A stretch of DNA of 42,618 bases from NCBI GenBank assembly GCA_017504465.1, contig JAFVRE010000047.1, positions 1 through 42,618 of the forward strand, written 5' to 3'. The notes beneath the pieces are model-generated. The model was not told where the DNA came from and searched no databases. It worked only from the letters and a program-made list of their open reading frames with translations. This DNA is from Clostridia bacterium. Its GTDB lineage: Bacteria; Bacillota; Clostridia; Christensenellales; Borkfalkiaceae. The position numbers and the translations under genes were made by a program. This document shows positions 32,910 to 40,866 of the stretch, in pieces; position 1 is the stretch's first letter; each line of letters begins with the position of its first letter.

Positions 32910-32929
32910 TGCCTATTTTTGTTTTTTTG

Positions 32930-33505
32930 TTATTCCGCGTAGGAGCGTAAAACACTGAAAAGTTCTTCGTCTATCTCACCGTAATATTCGCGGTATAAAT
33001 TCTCTAATGCGGTTACGTGCTCGTTATCGAATATCGAATAGGAGCTAACCACGCCGAACGTCTTATCCAAAAAAGTGATTGAAAACAATTGCGCGTCGAG
33101 CTCTAAGGGTTGCAAATGCAAAGGCAAATCTTTAAATTCGCCGTCTTCGTCCTTTTTCCAACGCTCGATAATTTCCGCCTTTTCGCGCGAGATTTTCGCC
33201 TGCATTTGTCTGTGCTGATAGTAATGCCGCATTTCGTGCGCCACTATCCCCACTAAAATTATTTTTTGGTAATTGTAGCCCAAACGCCCGAAAAATTTTC
33301 TGAATTTCTTATAGTCGTAAAAAACTGCAAAATGCTTTCCGTAATGCGCGAAAAGCATCGTCGCATTCTTTTCTAAAAGTTCCGTTTCAAAGATTTGCGG
33401 CTCCTTTACGTAACCAAACTCACGGCATAAACGCCATACCGTATATTCCAAAAGGCGCACGTAATCCTTTTTTCTAAATTTTCCGTAACGGTTTTTCGCG
33501 CTCAT
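32930..33505 (-). CDS. Small HEXXH putative zinc metallopeptidase
   Basis: This 191-aa soluble basic protein has 'VGIVAHEMRHYYQ' near residue 88, an HEXXH zinc-peptidase motif; the third ligand may be the Glu in 'LELDAQLFS' about 40 residues later. The arrangement recalls ImmA/IrrE- or SprT-like minigluzincins, but I cannot assign a family. There is no signal peptide or membrane segment. The ATG shares a base with the HIT stop (TAATG), giving translational coupling, and a terminator follows at once. Residues outside the motif are aromatic- and Lys-rich. Confidence 0.65.
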   Translation of the reverse strand: MSAKNRYGKFRKKDYVRLLEYTVWRLCREFGYVKEPQIFETELLEKNATMLFAHYGKHFAVFYDYKKFRKFFGRLGYNYQKIILVGIVAHEMRHYYQHRQMQAKISREKAEIIERWKKDEDGEFKDLPLHLQPLELDAQLFSITFLDKTFGVVSSYSIFDNEHVTALENLYREYYGEIDEELFSVLRSYAE

Positions 33506-33840
33506 TAAAAGTCCCCTAAAACTTCTCCGCCAAGCAAATGAATATGCATGTGCGGCACGGTTTGACCGCCGTTTTCACCCTGATTGATAATTACACGGTA
33601 ACCGTCTTGAAGCCCCAACTCGCCTGCAAGCGCAGGAATTTTCTCAAAGCAATGTTTGATAATCTCCGCCTTTTCGCCGTCCATTTCCGAAAATGACGCA
33701 AAATGCGTTTTGGGAATACATAAATAATGCAGTTTTGCCTTGGGCTCAATGTCACGAATTACGATTATTTTATCGTCTTCGTAAAGACGGGGCGAGGGAA
33801 TTATCCCTGCTATAATTTTACAAAAAACACAATTTTCCAT
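33505..33840 (-). CDS. HIT-family (histidine triad) nucleotide hydrolase, HinT-like
   Basis: This 111-aa protein has the N-terminal 'CVFCKII' zinc-type cysteine pair and the catalytic triad 'VPHMHIHLLGG' (about residues 94-104), the H-x-H-x-H signature of HinT-type purine nucleoside phosphoramidases. Length is typical of the family. It acts in the cytosol on AMP-lysine or similar adducts. It has an AAGGAG ribosome site and is translationally coupled to the HEXXH protein downstream. The tandem repeat at 33883-34100 lies just upstream of its promoter region. Confidence 0.95.
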   Translation of the reverse strand: MENCVFCKIIAGIIPSPRLYEDDKIIVIRDIEPKAKLHYLCIPKTHFASFSEMDGEKAEIIKHCFEKIPALAGELGLQDGYRVIINQGENGGQTVPHMHIHLLGGEVLGDF

Positions 33841-33882
33841 AGTTTTTTACTCCTTATTTTATTGTTTAGTTCTTCACAGAAA

Positions 33883-34100
33883 AATCAAGCAAAACAGACG
33901 AACCGTCCTTTAAATGAGAGAATTTCGTTTCAGTCAAGGCGAAGACCGCAGGCAATACCGAGCAGTATTGTCAAGGGCTTCAACGAAGAATCAAGCGAAA
34001 TAGACGAACCGTCCTTTGAATGAGAGAATTTCGTTTCAGTCAAGGCGAAGACCGCAGGCAATACCGAGCAGTATTGTCAAGGCTTCAACAAAGAATCAAG
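33883..34100. repeat. 106-bp tandem duplication of unknown origin
   Basis: Two units, 33883-33988 (106 nt) and 33989-34093 (105 nt), are about 95% identical (five differences, one a single-base deletion), and a third unit begins at 34094 (AATCAAGCGAAAT) just inside the mtaB 3' flank. Each unit contains a CAATAC/GTATTG hairpin with a 6-nt loop, a CTTC/GAAG hairpin near the end, and a repeated GTCAAGG. No protein-coding signal is convincing. It fills the gap between mtaB and the HIT gene. Confidence 0.93.
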
Positions 34101-34105
34101 CGAAA

Positions 34106-35362
34106 TTATCCATTCAAAACGCAAAGAAGACCGTCTCCAAACACCTCTTCAACTCGTACTTGGGTGGGACGTTTACCGATATCACCGCGAACGTAAAGAC
34201 GAAGATAGTTTTCGGAATAACCTTCGGTATAACCGTCGATAACGTTTTCGGGAACAATCGTTAGCGTTTGCCCAAGATATTTTTTAAGGTAGTTTTGTTT
34301 TTGTTCTAAGCCTTTGGCAAGAATACGCTCCATCCGTTGCTTTTTGACCGACGCGGGAAGTTCTTTATATTTTTTATAGGCGTTGGTGCCCTCGCGGGGA
34401 GAGTACGGAAAGGCGTGGATTTGTGAAAAGCCCGCTTCGGTAACAATCGCAAGAGATTGAATAAAGTCCTCTTCCGTTTCCGTGGGAAAACCTACGATAA
34501 TGTCCGTTGTAATCGACGCGTTTGGAAATGCCTTATAAAGCATTTGGCATTTTTCAAGGTATTCTTCGCGCGTGTAGTGACGGTTCATGCTCTTTAAAAC
34601 GGAATTCGAGCCGCTTTGTAAGGATAAATGGAATTGCGGCGCGAAACTATCCATTTGCTTTATCGCGTCTATAAATCTTTCCGTGATTAAGCTCACTTCA
34701 ATAGATCCTAACCTAATACGTGTCTTTGCGTGTTTCACGAGGAACAAAAGATCGGCAAGATCACGACCTTTCCCGTCTTTATACGCCGAAACGTCTATGC
34801 CCGTAATCACCGTTTCAAAGGCCGTGCTCTCTAAAATTTCACGCGCGGCGTCGTCTGCGTCACGCGAACGGTTACGGCCTCGAAGATAGGGGATTACGCA
34901 ATAGGAACAAAATCTGTCGCAACCGTCTTGAATTTTAACGAAATTGCGCGTTTTTAGACACTCGGGCGTGGGCAGGTCTTCATACACTCGCCCACAGTCC
35001 TCTATATACGTGCGGCCATAAGGCGCGGTAAACTGTTCTTTTGCAAGCTCTAAAATCTTGCCCTTGCATTTTGCGCCAAACACCGCATACACGTTTTTAT
35101 CAAGAAAATCTTGCGGGGATTTCTCGGACGCGCAACCACAAACGATAATTTTTGCCTGCGGATTAAGTTTTTGTAATTTGCCGACGGTTTGCCGACTTTT
35201 TCGTTCCGCTTCGCCTGTGACCGCGCAGGTATTTAAAATATATAAATCCGCTTTTTCAAGCTCTCGCGACACTTCGTAACCAAGCTGTTCAAGACCGCGA
35301 ATAAGCGAACCGCTCTCTACGTCGTTGACCTTGCAACCGAGGGTAAAAACGACTGCTCTCAT
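34106..35362 (-). CDS. mtaB: tRNA t6A37 methylthiotransferase MtaB
   Basis: This 418-aa radical-SAM enzyme converts t6A37 to ms2t6A37 in tRNA-Lys. It has the N-terminal UPF0004 domain ('LGCKVNDVES', 'NTCAVTGEAERKSRQ', 'CGCASE') with three cysteines for the auxiliary cluster. The radical-SAM 'CDRFCSYCVIPYLRGRNRSR' (about residues 150-170) follows, then a C-terminal TRAM domain. The 'KVND' and 'AVT' wording fits MtaB/YqeV rather than MiaB. I start it at 35362, where ATGA overlaps the rsmE stop, rather than at an ATG 15 nt upstream. It is last in prmA-rsmE-mtaB and acts on the product of TsaD, also in this window. Confidence 0.95.
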   Translation of the reverse strand: MRAVVFTLGCKVNDVESGSLIRGLEQLGYEVSRELEKADLYILNTCAVTGEAERKSRQTVGKLQKLNPQAKIIVCGCASEKSPQDFLDKNVYAVFGAKCKGKILELAKEQFTAPYGRTYIEDCGRVYEDLPTPECLKTRNFVKIQDGCDRFCSYCVIPYLRGRNRSRDADDAAREILESTAFETVITGIDVSAYKDGKGRDLADLLFLVKHAKTRIRLGSIEVSLITERFIDAIKQMDSFAPQFHLSLQSGSNSVLKSMNRHYTREEYLEKCQMLYKAFPNASITTDIIVGFPTETEEDFIQSLAIVTEAGFSQIHAFPYSPREGTNAYKKYKELPASVKKQRMERILAKGLEQKQNYLKKYLGQTLTIVPENVIDGYTEGYSENYLRLYVRGDIGKRPTQVRVEEVFGDGLLCVLNG

Positions 35363-36108
35363 ACCTGCCCCCCGCATTTGTCTGTTTTTTCACCAAGTTC
35401 GCCAAGCGAAAACATGACGATGGACGTCAAGGCAACACAAGCCGTTTCCGCGCGCAAAATACGTTTGCCGAGCGTAACTGAAGAAAATCCAAGCGAGTTC
35501 GCAAGCGCTTCTTCCGACTTGGAAAATCCGCCTTCGCTGCCCACGACCATTGCCGTTGAACCGCAAGGCGAGTTTAAGTCCGCTTGGCTTTCAAGCGCAA
35601 ATTCGCAAGCGAAGAGTTTGTTTTCATATCCGTTTAAAAGCTCCAACGCTTCTTTCAAGGTTTTTGCATAGCGCACGGTAGGCGCAAATGAGCGCAGACA
35701 CTGCTTTGCGCTTTCCTTAGATATCTTATTTAAACGTTCAAGCTTGTTTTCGTTCATAAATGCGGAAGAATATTCGGAAGAAAAAGCAATAATCTCTTTC
35801 ACGCCAAGCTCCACCGCTTTTTGTACGATAAACTCGTTTTTATCGGCATTTTTTAAATACCCAAACGCCAAAGCAACGGGCGTTTCCGCTTCTTTATCCC
35901 CTTCGCAAACGCCTAATACGTTGAGTAGCATTGACTTCTTTTCAACGTTCGCGACAATACAGGTATATTCCTTTCCGCTGTTATCCAGCAGAATTACTTC
36001 GTCGCCAACGCCCAAACGGAGTACGTTTTTCGCGTGCTCAAACTCCTCGCCCGTTAAGGTCGCTGTTTCGCCGATTTTTTCGACGAAAAATCTTTTCAAC
36101 GCAGACAT
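35359..36108 (-). CDS. rsmE: 16S rRNA (uracil1498-N3)-methyltransferase RsmE
   Basis: This 249-aa SPOUT-fold methyltransferase modifies U1498 of 16S rRNA. It has an N-terminal PUA-like part with 'HAKNVLRLGVGDEV', and the C-terminal trefoil-knot SAM site 'VGSEGGFSKSE' and 'LGKRILRAETAC' (about residues 190-230). The length is normal. The AAGGAGG ribosome site overlaps the prmA end (9-nt gap), and its stop overlaps the mtaB start by 4 nt. Confidence 0.96.
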   Translation of the reverse strand: MSALKRFFVEKIGETATLTGEEFEHAKNVLRLGVGDEVILLDNSGKEYTCIVANVEKKSMLLNVLGVCEGDKEAETPVALAFGYLKNADKNEFIVQKAVELGVKEIIAFSSEYSSAFMNENKLERLNKISKESAKQCLRSFAPTVRYAKTLKEALELLNGYENKLFACEFALESQADLNSPCGSTAMVVGSEGGFSKSEEALANSLGFSSVTLGKRILRAETACVALTSIVMFSLGELGEKTDKCGGQV

Positions 36109-36117
36109 ACCCCCTCC

Positions 36118-37065
36118 TTATCGGTGTTTTAACACCAAAGCAAACCATTCGCCTTTGCGCGTTTCGCGCACAATTTTCATGCCGACTTCTTCATACGCGG
36201 TCTTCACCATTTCCAAACGGCTTTCGATAATTCCGCTTAAAATAAGTACACCGTCCTTTTTTAAGTTCTTAGGGATTGAGGGCGCGAGCATTTTTAAGAT
36301 CTCGCCTGTGATATTCGCCATCATAACGTCCCCTACGATATCGGTATCGTCTAAAAGGTTCGAATGCGCGACGACTGTTTTATCGGCTACGCCGTTGAGC
36401 GCCGCATTGTGCGTTGCGCTCGTAACAGCAATCGGATCTATGTCCGTTAAGTACGCTTTTTTCGCTCCGAGCTTGATCGCCGAAATACCTAAAATACCAC
36501 TGCCGCAACCAACGTCGATACATACAGAGTCGGACGTGACGTATTCTTGCATGAGCTCTACGCAGGAGGACGTCGTTTCGTGTTCGCCCGTACCAAACGC
36601 CATGTTGGAGTCGAGAAGAACAACCTGCTCGTCTTCTTTCTTTTCGTAGTCTATCCATTCGGGAACAACCACGATTTTACCCAAATGAATAGGTCTAAAA
36701 TGCTTTTTCCAAACGTCAATCCAGTCGTCGCCGTCAACGCCGCGCTTGGTGTCTTCCAGCGTGCCGAATTCAAGCGCGCCGCCCGATAACTCTTTCGCGT
36801 TTTGGATATCTTTTAAAATGTTTTTAATCGTTTCCTTAGCGACGTCGTCCGCTACGTAGCATTTCACGAGCACGTCGGAGTTTTTGTCCGTCGTTAATTC
36901 GTCGTCCATATAATCCCAGTATTGCGCATCCTTACATTTTTGGAGCGCGATGACGTCGGCAACGTCGCAAATGGTTACACCAAAATCGGTATAACCCCAC
37001 ATAATGTCCGCGATAATCTCGCTCGCTTCCGTTGTTGTATGAATAGTCAATTCCGTATATTTCAT
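36118..37065 (-). CDS. prmA: Ribosomal protein L11 methyltransferase PrmA
   Basis: This 315-aa protein trimethylates L11. An N-terminal substrate-recognition domain (about 1-120) is followed by the class I SAM domain: 'SNMAFGTGEHETT', 'CIDVGCGSGILGISA' (motif I, about residues 180-195), 'LTDIDPIAV' and the 'MMANITGEIL' N-P-P-Y equivalent. First gene of prmA-rsmE-mtaB, with a sigma-A promoter and an AGAGGTG ribosome site. Confidence 0.96.
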   Translation of the reverse strand: MKYTELTIHTTTEASEIIADIMWGYTDFGVTICDVADVIALQKCKDAQYWDYMDDELTTDKNSDVLVKCYVADDVAKETIKNILKDIQNAKELSGGALEFGTLEDTKRGVDGDDWIDVWKKHFRPIHLGKIVVVPEWIDYEKKEDEQVVLLDSNMAFGTGEHETTSSCVELMQEYVTSDSVCIDVGCGSGILGISAIKLGAKKAYLTDIDPIAVTSATHNAALNGVADKTVVAHSNLLDDTDIVGDVMMANITGEILKMLAPSIPKNLKKDGVLILSGIIESRLEMVKTAYEEVGMKIVRETRKGEWFALVLKHR

Positions 37066-37084
37066 AGTTTCACCTCTTAGCTAT

Positions 37085-37113
37085 ATTATACCATACGGAT
37101 ATTAAAAAATCAA
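37085..37113 (-). promoter_or_regulatory. Sigma-A promoter of the prmA-rsmE-mtaB operon
   Basis: TTGATT (37108-37113) and TATAAT (37085-37090) on the minus strand are 17 nt apart, 20 nt upstream of the prmA ATG. Confidence 0.8.
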
Positions 37114-37120
37114 CAATAAA

Positions 37121-37149
37121 GTATAAATCTCCCAAAATTATAAATACTA
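37121..37149 (+). promoter_or_regulatory. Sigma-G/F-like promoter candidate of spoVT
   Basis: GTATA (37121-37125), 17 nt, AATACTA (37143-37149) resembles the forespore sigma consensus (GHATR and CATNHTA) better than sigma-A. In Bacillus spoVT is under sigma-G. The -10 element is one base off. Confidence 0.5.
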
Positions 37150-37186
37150 ACGGTAGAAATCTGTAAATCAAGGAGAATGTATATAT

Positions 37187-37732
37187 ATGAAAGCAACAGG
37201 AATCGTGAGAAGAATCGACGAGCTCGGCAGAGTCGTTATCCCCAAAGAAATCCGCCGCACTCTGCGTATAAAAGAGGGAGATCCTTTGGAAATTTTTACC
37301 GACCGCGACGAGCTTACTTTGAAAAAATATTCGCCCATCGCTACCCTTGAAGAGTTTAGTGAATCTACGGCAAAATCATTGAATTTGTTGAGCGGGAAAT
37401 TGTCGGTGATTTGTGACACGGACGGCATTTTGCACGCCTTTGGCGAGGGTAAACGGGATTTGGAAGGCAAACGTCTGTCAGCTGAAATGGATAAGATTTT
37501 GCGCGAAAGAAAAAGCTATCTCGCAAACGCAAGCATGGGTGAAGAAATTGTCCCTATTGCAGAGTTTGGCATGGAAGGTATTACTTCGCAAATTATCGTG
37601 CCCATTATCGCCAACGGCGACTGTATAGGCGCGGTGGCTTTACTCTCGCGCGCAAGCGACGAGAAAATGGATTCTAATTTGCTGAATTTAGTACGCTTAA
37701 CCGCTGAAATTTTATCAAATCATTTTGAATAA
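37187..37732 (+). CDS. spoVT: Stage V sporulation protein T-like AbrB/GAF regulator
   Basis: This 181-aa DNA-binding protein has an N-terminal AbrB swapped-hairpin domain ('MKATGIVRRIDELGRVVIPKEIRR', residues 1-50) and a C-terminal GAF-like domain (about 60-180), the same length and architecture as SpoVT, which tunes forespore gene expression in spore formers. It has an AGGAG ribosome site (11 nt spacing) and a possible forespore promoter. Divergent from prmA. Its presence supports a spore-forming ancestry; other AbrB-GAF regulators cannot be ruled out. Confidence 0.9.
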   Translation: MKATGIVRRIDELGRVVIPKEIRRTLRIKEGDPLEIFTDRDELTLKKYSPIATLEEFSESTAKSLNLLSGKLSVICDTDGILHAFGEGKRDLEGKRLSAEMDKILRERKSYLANASMGEEIVPIAEFGMEGITSQIIVPIIANGDCIGAVALLSRASDEKMDSNLLNLVRLTAEILSNHFE

Positions 37733-37744
37733 GCTTTTGCTATA

Positions 37745-37787
37745 GAAAAACGGGCAGGTGCTCTTCAACGCATACCTGCCCGTTTGA
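37745..37787. terminator. Bidirectional terminator containing the dispersed repeat
   Basis: A 9-bp stem CGGGCAGGT/ACCTGCCCG (37751-37759 with 37774-37782) with a 14-nt loop lies between convergent spoVT and the CvpA-like gene. A5 on the left gives a minus-strand T-run and TTTGATTTT follows on the right. The 17-mer repeat (37764-37780) forms the loop and one arm. Confidence 0.88.
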
Positions 37788-37802
37788 TTTTAAGTTTCGT
37801 AA

Positions 37803-39086
37803 TTACTTACCGAAAGGCAAAAACTCAACAATCTTATCTGCCCATCCGCCTGCAAGTTTTGCAAATTCCGTATAGAACGCGTCGAAGATTTGCGTGCCTT
37901 CAAACAACTCGGTAGCCGCAAGCCAGCCCATTCTTTCCATAATCAAGAACAGGAACAAAATCGCCGCGATTACAATCGCGCAGGTAACGATACTGAACAG
38001 CATACCAAAGAAGCCGTCAACGACTTGGAAGGCTTCGCTCGTATAAGAAGCATCCGTCAGCTTACGCAAAATCAACTTTATAATCGACATTGCAATCATG
38101 AGCACTATTGTGTAAATAAACCCGGTAGCGATTTGCCCGATCGTTTGATATGCCGTTTCAGGGATTGCGATAGGCAACGAGCCGGAAATTGCGGGCTGTA
38201 TTGCTTGAACGACACTGTTCACGATCTCAGCCGTAAACCCGAACATACCGCCTTCTGCGCCAAGCGGAGAGAAAGGTATGTAGAAACCAAGTCCCCAAGC
38301 GAAGATAGACGCCAAGCTGCAAAACAGGGTATAGATTGCATTCACTACGCCGTTTTTATAGCCTTTTCTTACCACGATAATAAATATGCAAATGATGATG
38401 TGGTCAAGCGCCGACTTTTCCGCCGTTTCGAATAAATGTTGATAGCTCTCAAGTTCATACAAGGGAGCAAGCGCACCGGTAGAAAGCGGGGTTGCGGAGA
38501 TTATGTACATAATCACGTCGATAAGAATGGACCACGCAAACAACGCATTCAAGCCGACGATTACCGCACCGCACAAACGACTAAACAAGGAAAGCTTGCC
38601 GTTCATTTTGTCAAGGTAACGTTTACGGCGCTTTCTTTGTTGACGTTGAAGACGATCTAAATCGTCCTCGTCAGCGTCGCGATCTCTGAGCAAATCTTCT
38701 ACTTCCTCTTCTTCTTGTCTGCGGAATTTCTCTTCCTTTTCAAGAATTCTGTGGATATCGCTTTGCATAACTTCCTTATCGTCTTCAGGGGCTAATATTC
38801 TATCCGCTGCGAAGAAAATTATCGCGACGATTCCGCACGAAATCGTTGCCACGATCAAAGGCACGAATGCTTGGTCTTCGCCGAAACTGCCCTGCAACAT
38901 TTCAAGTATCAATGAATATATATTTGAGGCAAGTACCCCTGCGAGCAGCGCTTTTGGCATTTTTCGCACGCCTGTCGCAAAGCCGATAATAGCGCCGATA
39001 AGTAAAAACACTCTCGGTAAAACGTTTAAAACCGTTATAACGTTTTCCCAGTCGAACGCTTCGGCCGCTAACATATAATACGTCAT
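37803..39086 (-). CDS. Membrane protein with coiled-coil insert, CvpA-like C-terminus
   Basis: This 427-aa integral membrane protein has hydrophobic segments at about 22-40, 48-65, 76-95, then a highly charged, probably coiled-coil cytoplasmic stretch (about 105-165, with EEEE and RQQRKRRKR). At least five more segments follow to about residue 395. 'VDGFFGMLFSIVTCAIVIAAILF' (about 350-372) resembles the CvpA family repeat, but the assignment is weak. Its ATG overlaps the glnS stop by 4 nt, so it is cotranscribed with glnS. I do not know its function. Confidence 0.65.
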   Translation of the reverse strand: MTYYMLAAEAFDWENVITVLNVLPRVFLLIGAIIGFATGVRKMPKALLAGVLASNIYSLILEMLQGSFGEDQAFVPLIVATISCGIVAIIFFAADRILAPEDDKEVMQSDIHRILEKEEKFRRQEEEEVEDLLRDRDADEDDLDRLQRQQRKRRKRYLDKMNGKLSLFSRLCGAVIVGLNALFAWSILIDVIMYIISATPLSTGALAPLYELESYQHLFETAEKSALDHIIICIFIIVVRKGYKNGVVNAIYTLFCSLASIFAWGLGFYIPFSPLGAEGGMFGFTAEIVNSVVQAIQPAISGSLPIAIPETAYQTIGQIATGFIYTIVLMIAMSIIKLILRKLTDASYTSEAFQVVDGFFGMLFSIVTCAIVIAAILFLFLIMERMGWLAATELFEGTQIFDAFYTEFAKLAGGWADKIVEFLPFGK

Positions 39087-40732
39087 TGTCTTTCTCCTTT
39101 TTTATTGAAATTATCTTTGAGCGAAACGATCTCGCTTAACACGAGCTTGCCTTGCTCGTCCGTTGTCTTTTTGTAGTACCCTACGCGCATAAGTTGGAAA
39201 GGCACGCCGTTTTCCACTTCCGAAAGGTAAGGCTCTGCTTTTCCACAGAAAATATGCTCGCTGTCGAGATTCATTCTCTCGCCAAAGTCTTGACCGACGT
39301 ACTCCGCGTCGTTTAAAAGATAGCTGTATCTGCGGATTTCCGCGTCAACGCCCGTTGCGCCGTCCACCCACTGTATCGTGCCTTTGACTTTAATTCCGCT
39401 CGTATCGTTTGCCGAGCGGCTGTTCTCTACGACTGAACATTTAAGCTCGGTAACTTCACCGTTTTCGTCCGTCACTACTTCATCGCAATGGATAATGTAT
39501 GCGTTTTTAAGACGTACGTAGCCGTCCATTTTCAAGCGTTGGTACTTGGGCGGTGGATTAAGCGAGAAGTCGGATTTGTCGATATACACCACCGACGAGA
39601 AGGATAACTTTCTCGTGCCAAGCTCAGGCTTTAAGGGGTGGATTGCCGTTTCAAGCTCTTCCGTGCCAAAATAGTTGGTGAGAGTGACTTTCAACGGCTC
39701 TAAAACCGCCATTGCGCGCTCTGCGTTCTCGTTCAAATTATCACGGATGCAAGCTTCTAAATAGGAAAGCTGACACTCCGAATTTGCTTTAACAACCCCG
39801 ATTTTCGTGCAGAAATCAACGAGCGCTTCAGGGGGTACGCCACGGTTTCTCAAGCCCGTGACCGTCGGCATACGGGGATCGTCCCAGCCGTGTACGTGAC
39901 CTTCTTCCACAAGCTTTTTCAAATATCGCTTGGACATAACCGTGTTGGTGATCGCAAGCCTTGCAAACTCGATTTGACGAGGCTTGGGAGCAAAGCCAAG
40001 GTTAATCCCTACCCAGTCGTAAAGAGGTCTATGGTCCTCAAATTCAAGGGTACAAAGGGAATGGGTTACGCCCTGCATATAGTCGCAAATAGGATGCGCG
40101 TAATCGTACATAGGATAGATGCACCAAGTATCGCCCGTACGGTGATGGGTACTGCGCAAAATACGATAAATGACGGGATCGCGCATATTCATATTCGGCG
40201 ACGCCATATCAATCTTGGCGCGCAAGCACTTGCTTCCGTCGGGGTATTTCCCCGCGCGCATTTCACGAAAAAGTTGTAAATTTTCTTCTACCGAACGGTT
40301 GCGGTAAGGGCTCTCCTTACCCGCTTCGGTAAGCGTACCGCGCGTCGCGCTGATCTCTTCGGGAGAAAGGTCGCAAACGAATGCCTTTCCGTCTTGAATA
40401 AGCTGTTCTGCGTAATTGTAAATTACTTCAAAGAAATCGGATGCATAAACTTCTTTCGCCCAGTTGTAACCGATCCATTCGATATCCTTACGGATTGCGT
40501 CAACGAACTCTGTTTTCTCTTTGGAGGGGTTGGTATCGTCGAAGAACAAGTTGCATTTTCCGCCGTATTTCTTTGCCGTACCGAAGTTAACGAGCATACT
40601 CTTTACGTGGCCAATATGCAAATATCCGTTAGGTTCGGGCGGGAAACGGGTTTGAATTTCCGTTACTTTGCCCTGATCAATATCGTCGTTTATGATTTGT
40701 TCAATAAAATTCGTTGCTTCAATTTTTTCCAT
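39083..40732 (-). CDS. glnS: Glutaminyl-tRNA synthetase
   Basis: This 549-aa class Ib synthetase charges tRNA-Gln. It has 'RFPPEPNGYLHIGHVKS' (HIGH motif, residues 28-44), the KMSKS-equivalent 'VMSKRYL' (about 267), the GlnRS-specific 'DDTNPSKE', and a C-terminal beta-barrel anticodon-binding domain. Length fits bacterial GlnRS. GGAG lies 10 nt upstream of the ATG. It is the first gene of a two-gene operon with the CvpA-like membrane protein. Many Clostridia use GatCAB instead or as well; the window does not show which. Confidence 0.96.
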   Translation of the reverse strand: MEKIEATNFIEQIINDDIDQGKVTEIQTRFPPEPNGYLHIGHVKSMLVNFGTAKKYGGKCNLFFDDTNPSKEKTEFVDAIRKDIEWIGYNWAKEVYASDFFEVIYNYAEQLIQDGKAFVCDLSPEEISATRGTLTEAGKESPYRNRSVEENLQLFREMRAGKYPDGSKCLRAKIDMASPNMNMRDPVIYRILRSTHHRTGDTWCIYPMYDYAHPICDYMQGVTHSLCTLEFEDHRPLYDWVGINLGFAPKPRQIEFARLAITNTVMSKRYLKKLVEEGHVHGWDDPRMPTVTGLRNRGVPPEALVDFCTKIGVVKANSECQLSYLEACIRDNLNENAERAMAVLEPLKVTLTNYFGTEELETAIHPLKPELGTRKLSFSSVVYIDKSDFSLNPPPKYQRLKMDGYVRLKNAYIIHCDEVVTDENGEVTELKCSVVENSRSANDTSGIKVKGTIQWVDGATGVDAEIRRYSYLLNDAEYVGQDFGERMNLDSEHIFCGKAEPYLSEVENGVPFQLMRVGYYKKTTDEQGKLVLSEIVSLKDNFNKKGERQ

Positions 40733-40866
40733 ATATTTTGTTCTCCAAGGAATTGCCCTTGATTGTTTCTATTTTTTTAAGTGAATTGACTAATGTCAAA
40801 ATGCGAAGGTTCGTTAACCGAATATCGATTACCGTTAAAACGCCGAAATGCGAGGTATATCAACCG

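Larger units (their letters stand above)
32580..32929. other. Intergenic region upstream of secA
   Basis: Contains the secA promoter, a short direct repeat of AAGCGTTTTT (32671-32692), AT-rich DNA without visible genes, and the terminator of the HIT/HEXXH gene pair at the right end. Confidence 0.7.

Noticed and set aside
33883..34100. CRISPR array
   Set aside because: Units are 106 bp, nearly identical throughout and lack spacers; no cas genes are nearby.
33727..34264. Two plus-strand ORFs sharing an 'NERISFQSRRRPQAIPSSIVK' run
   Set aside because: They are translations of the 106-bp tandem repeat running into gene shadows; no ribosome site or codon bias supports them.
40786..40799. TTGAC/GTCAA hairpin upstream of glnS as a terminator for fhs
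   Set aside because: Five-bp stem and poor T-run; it overlaps a possible -35 of glnS and is too weak to call.
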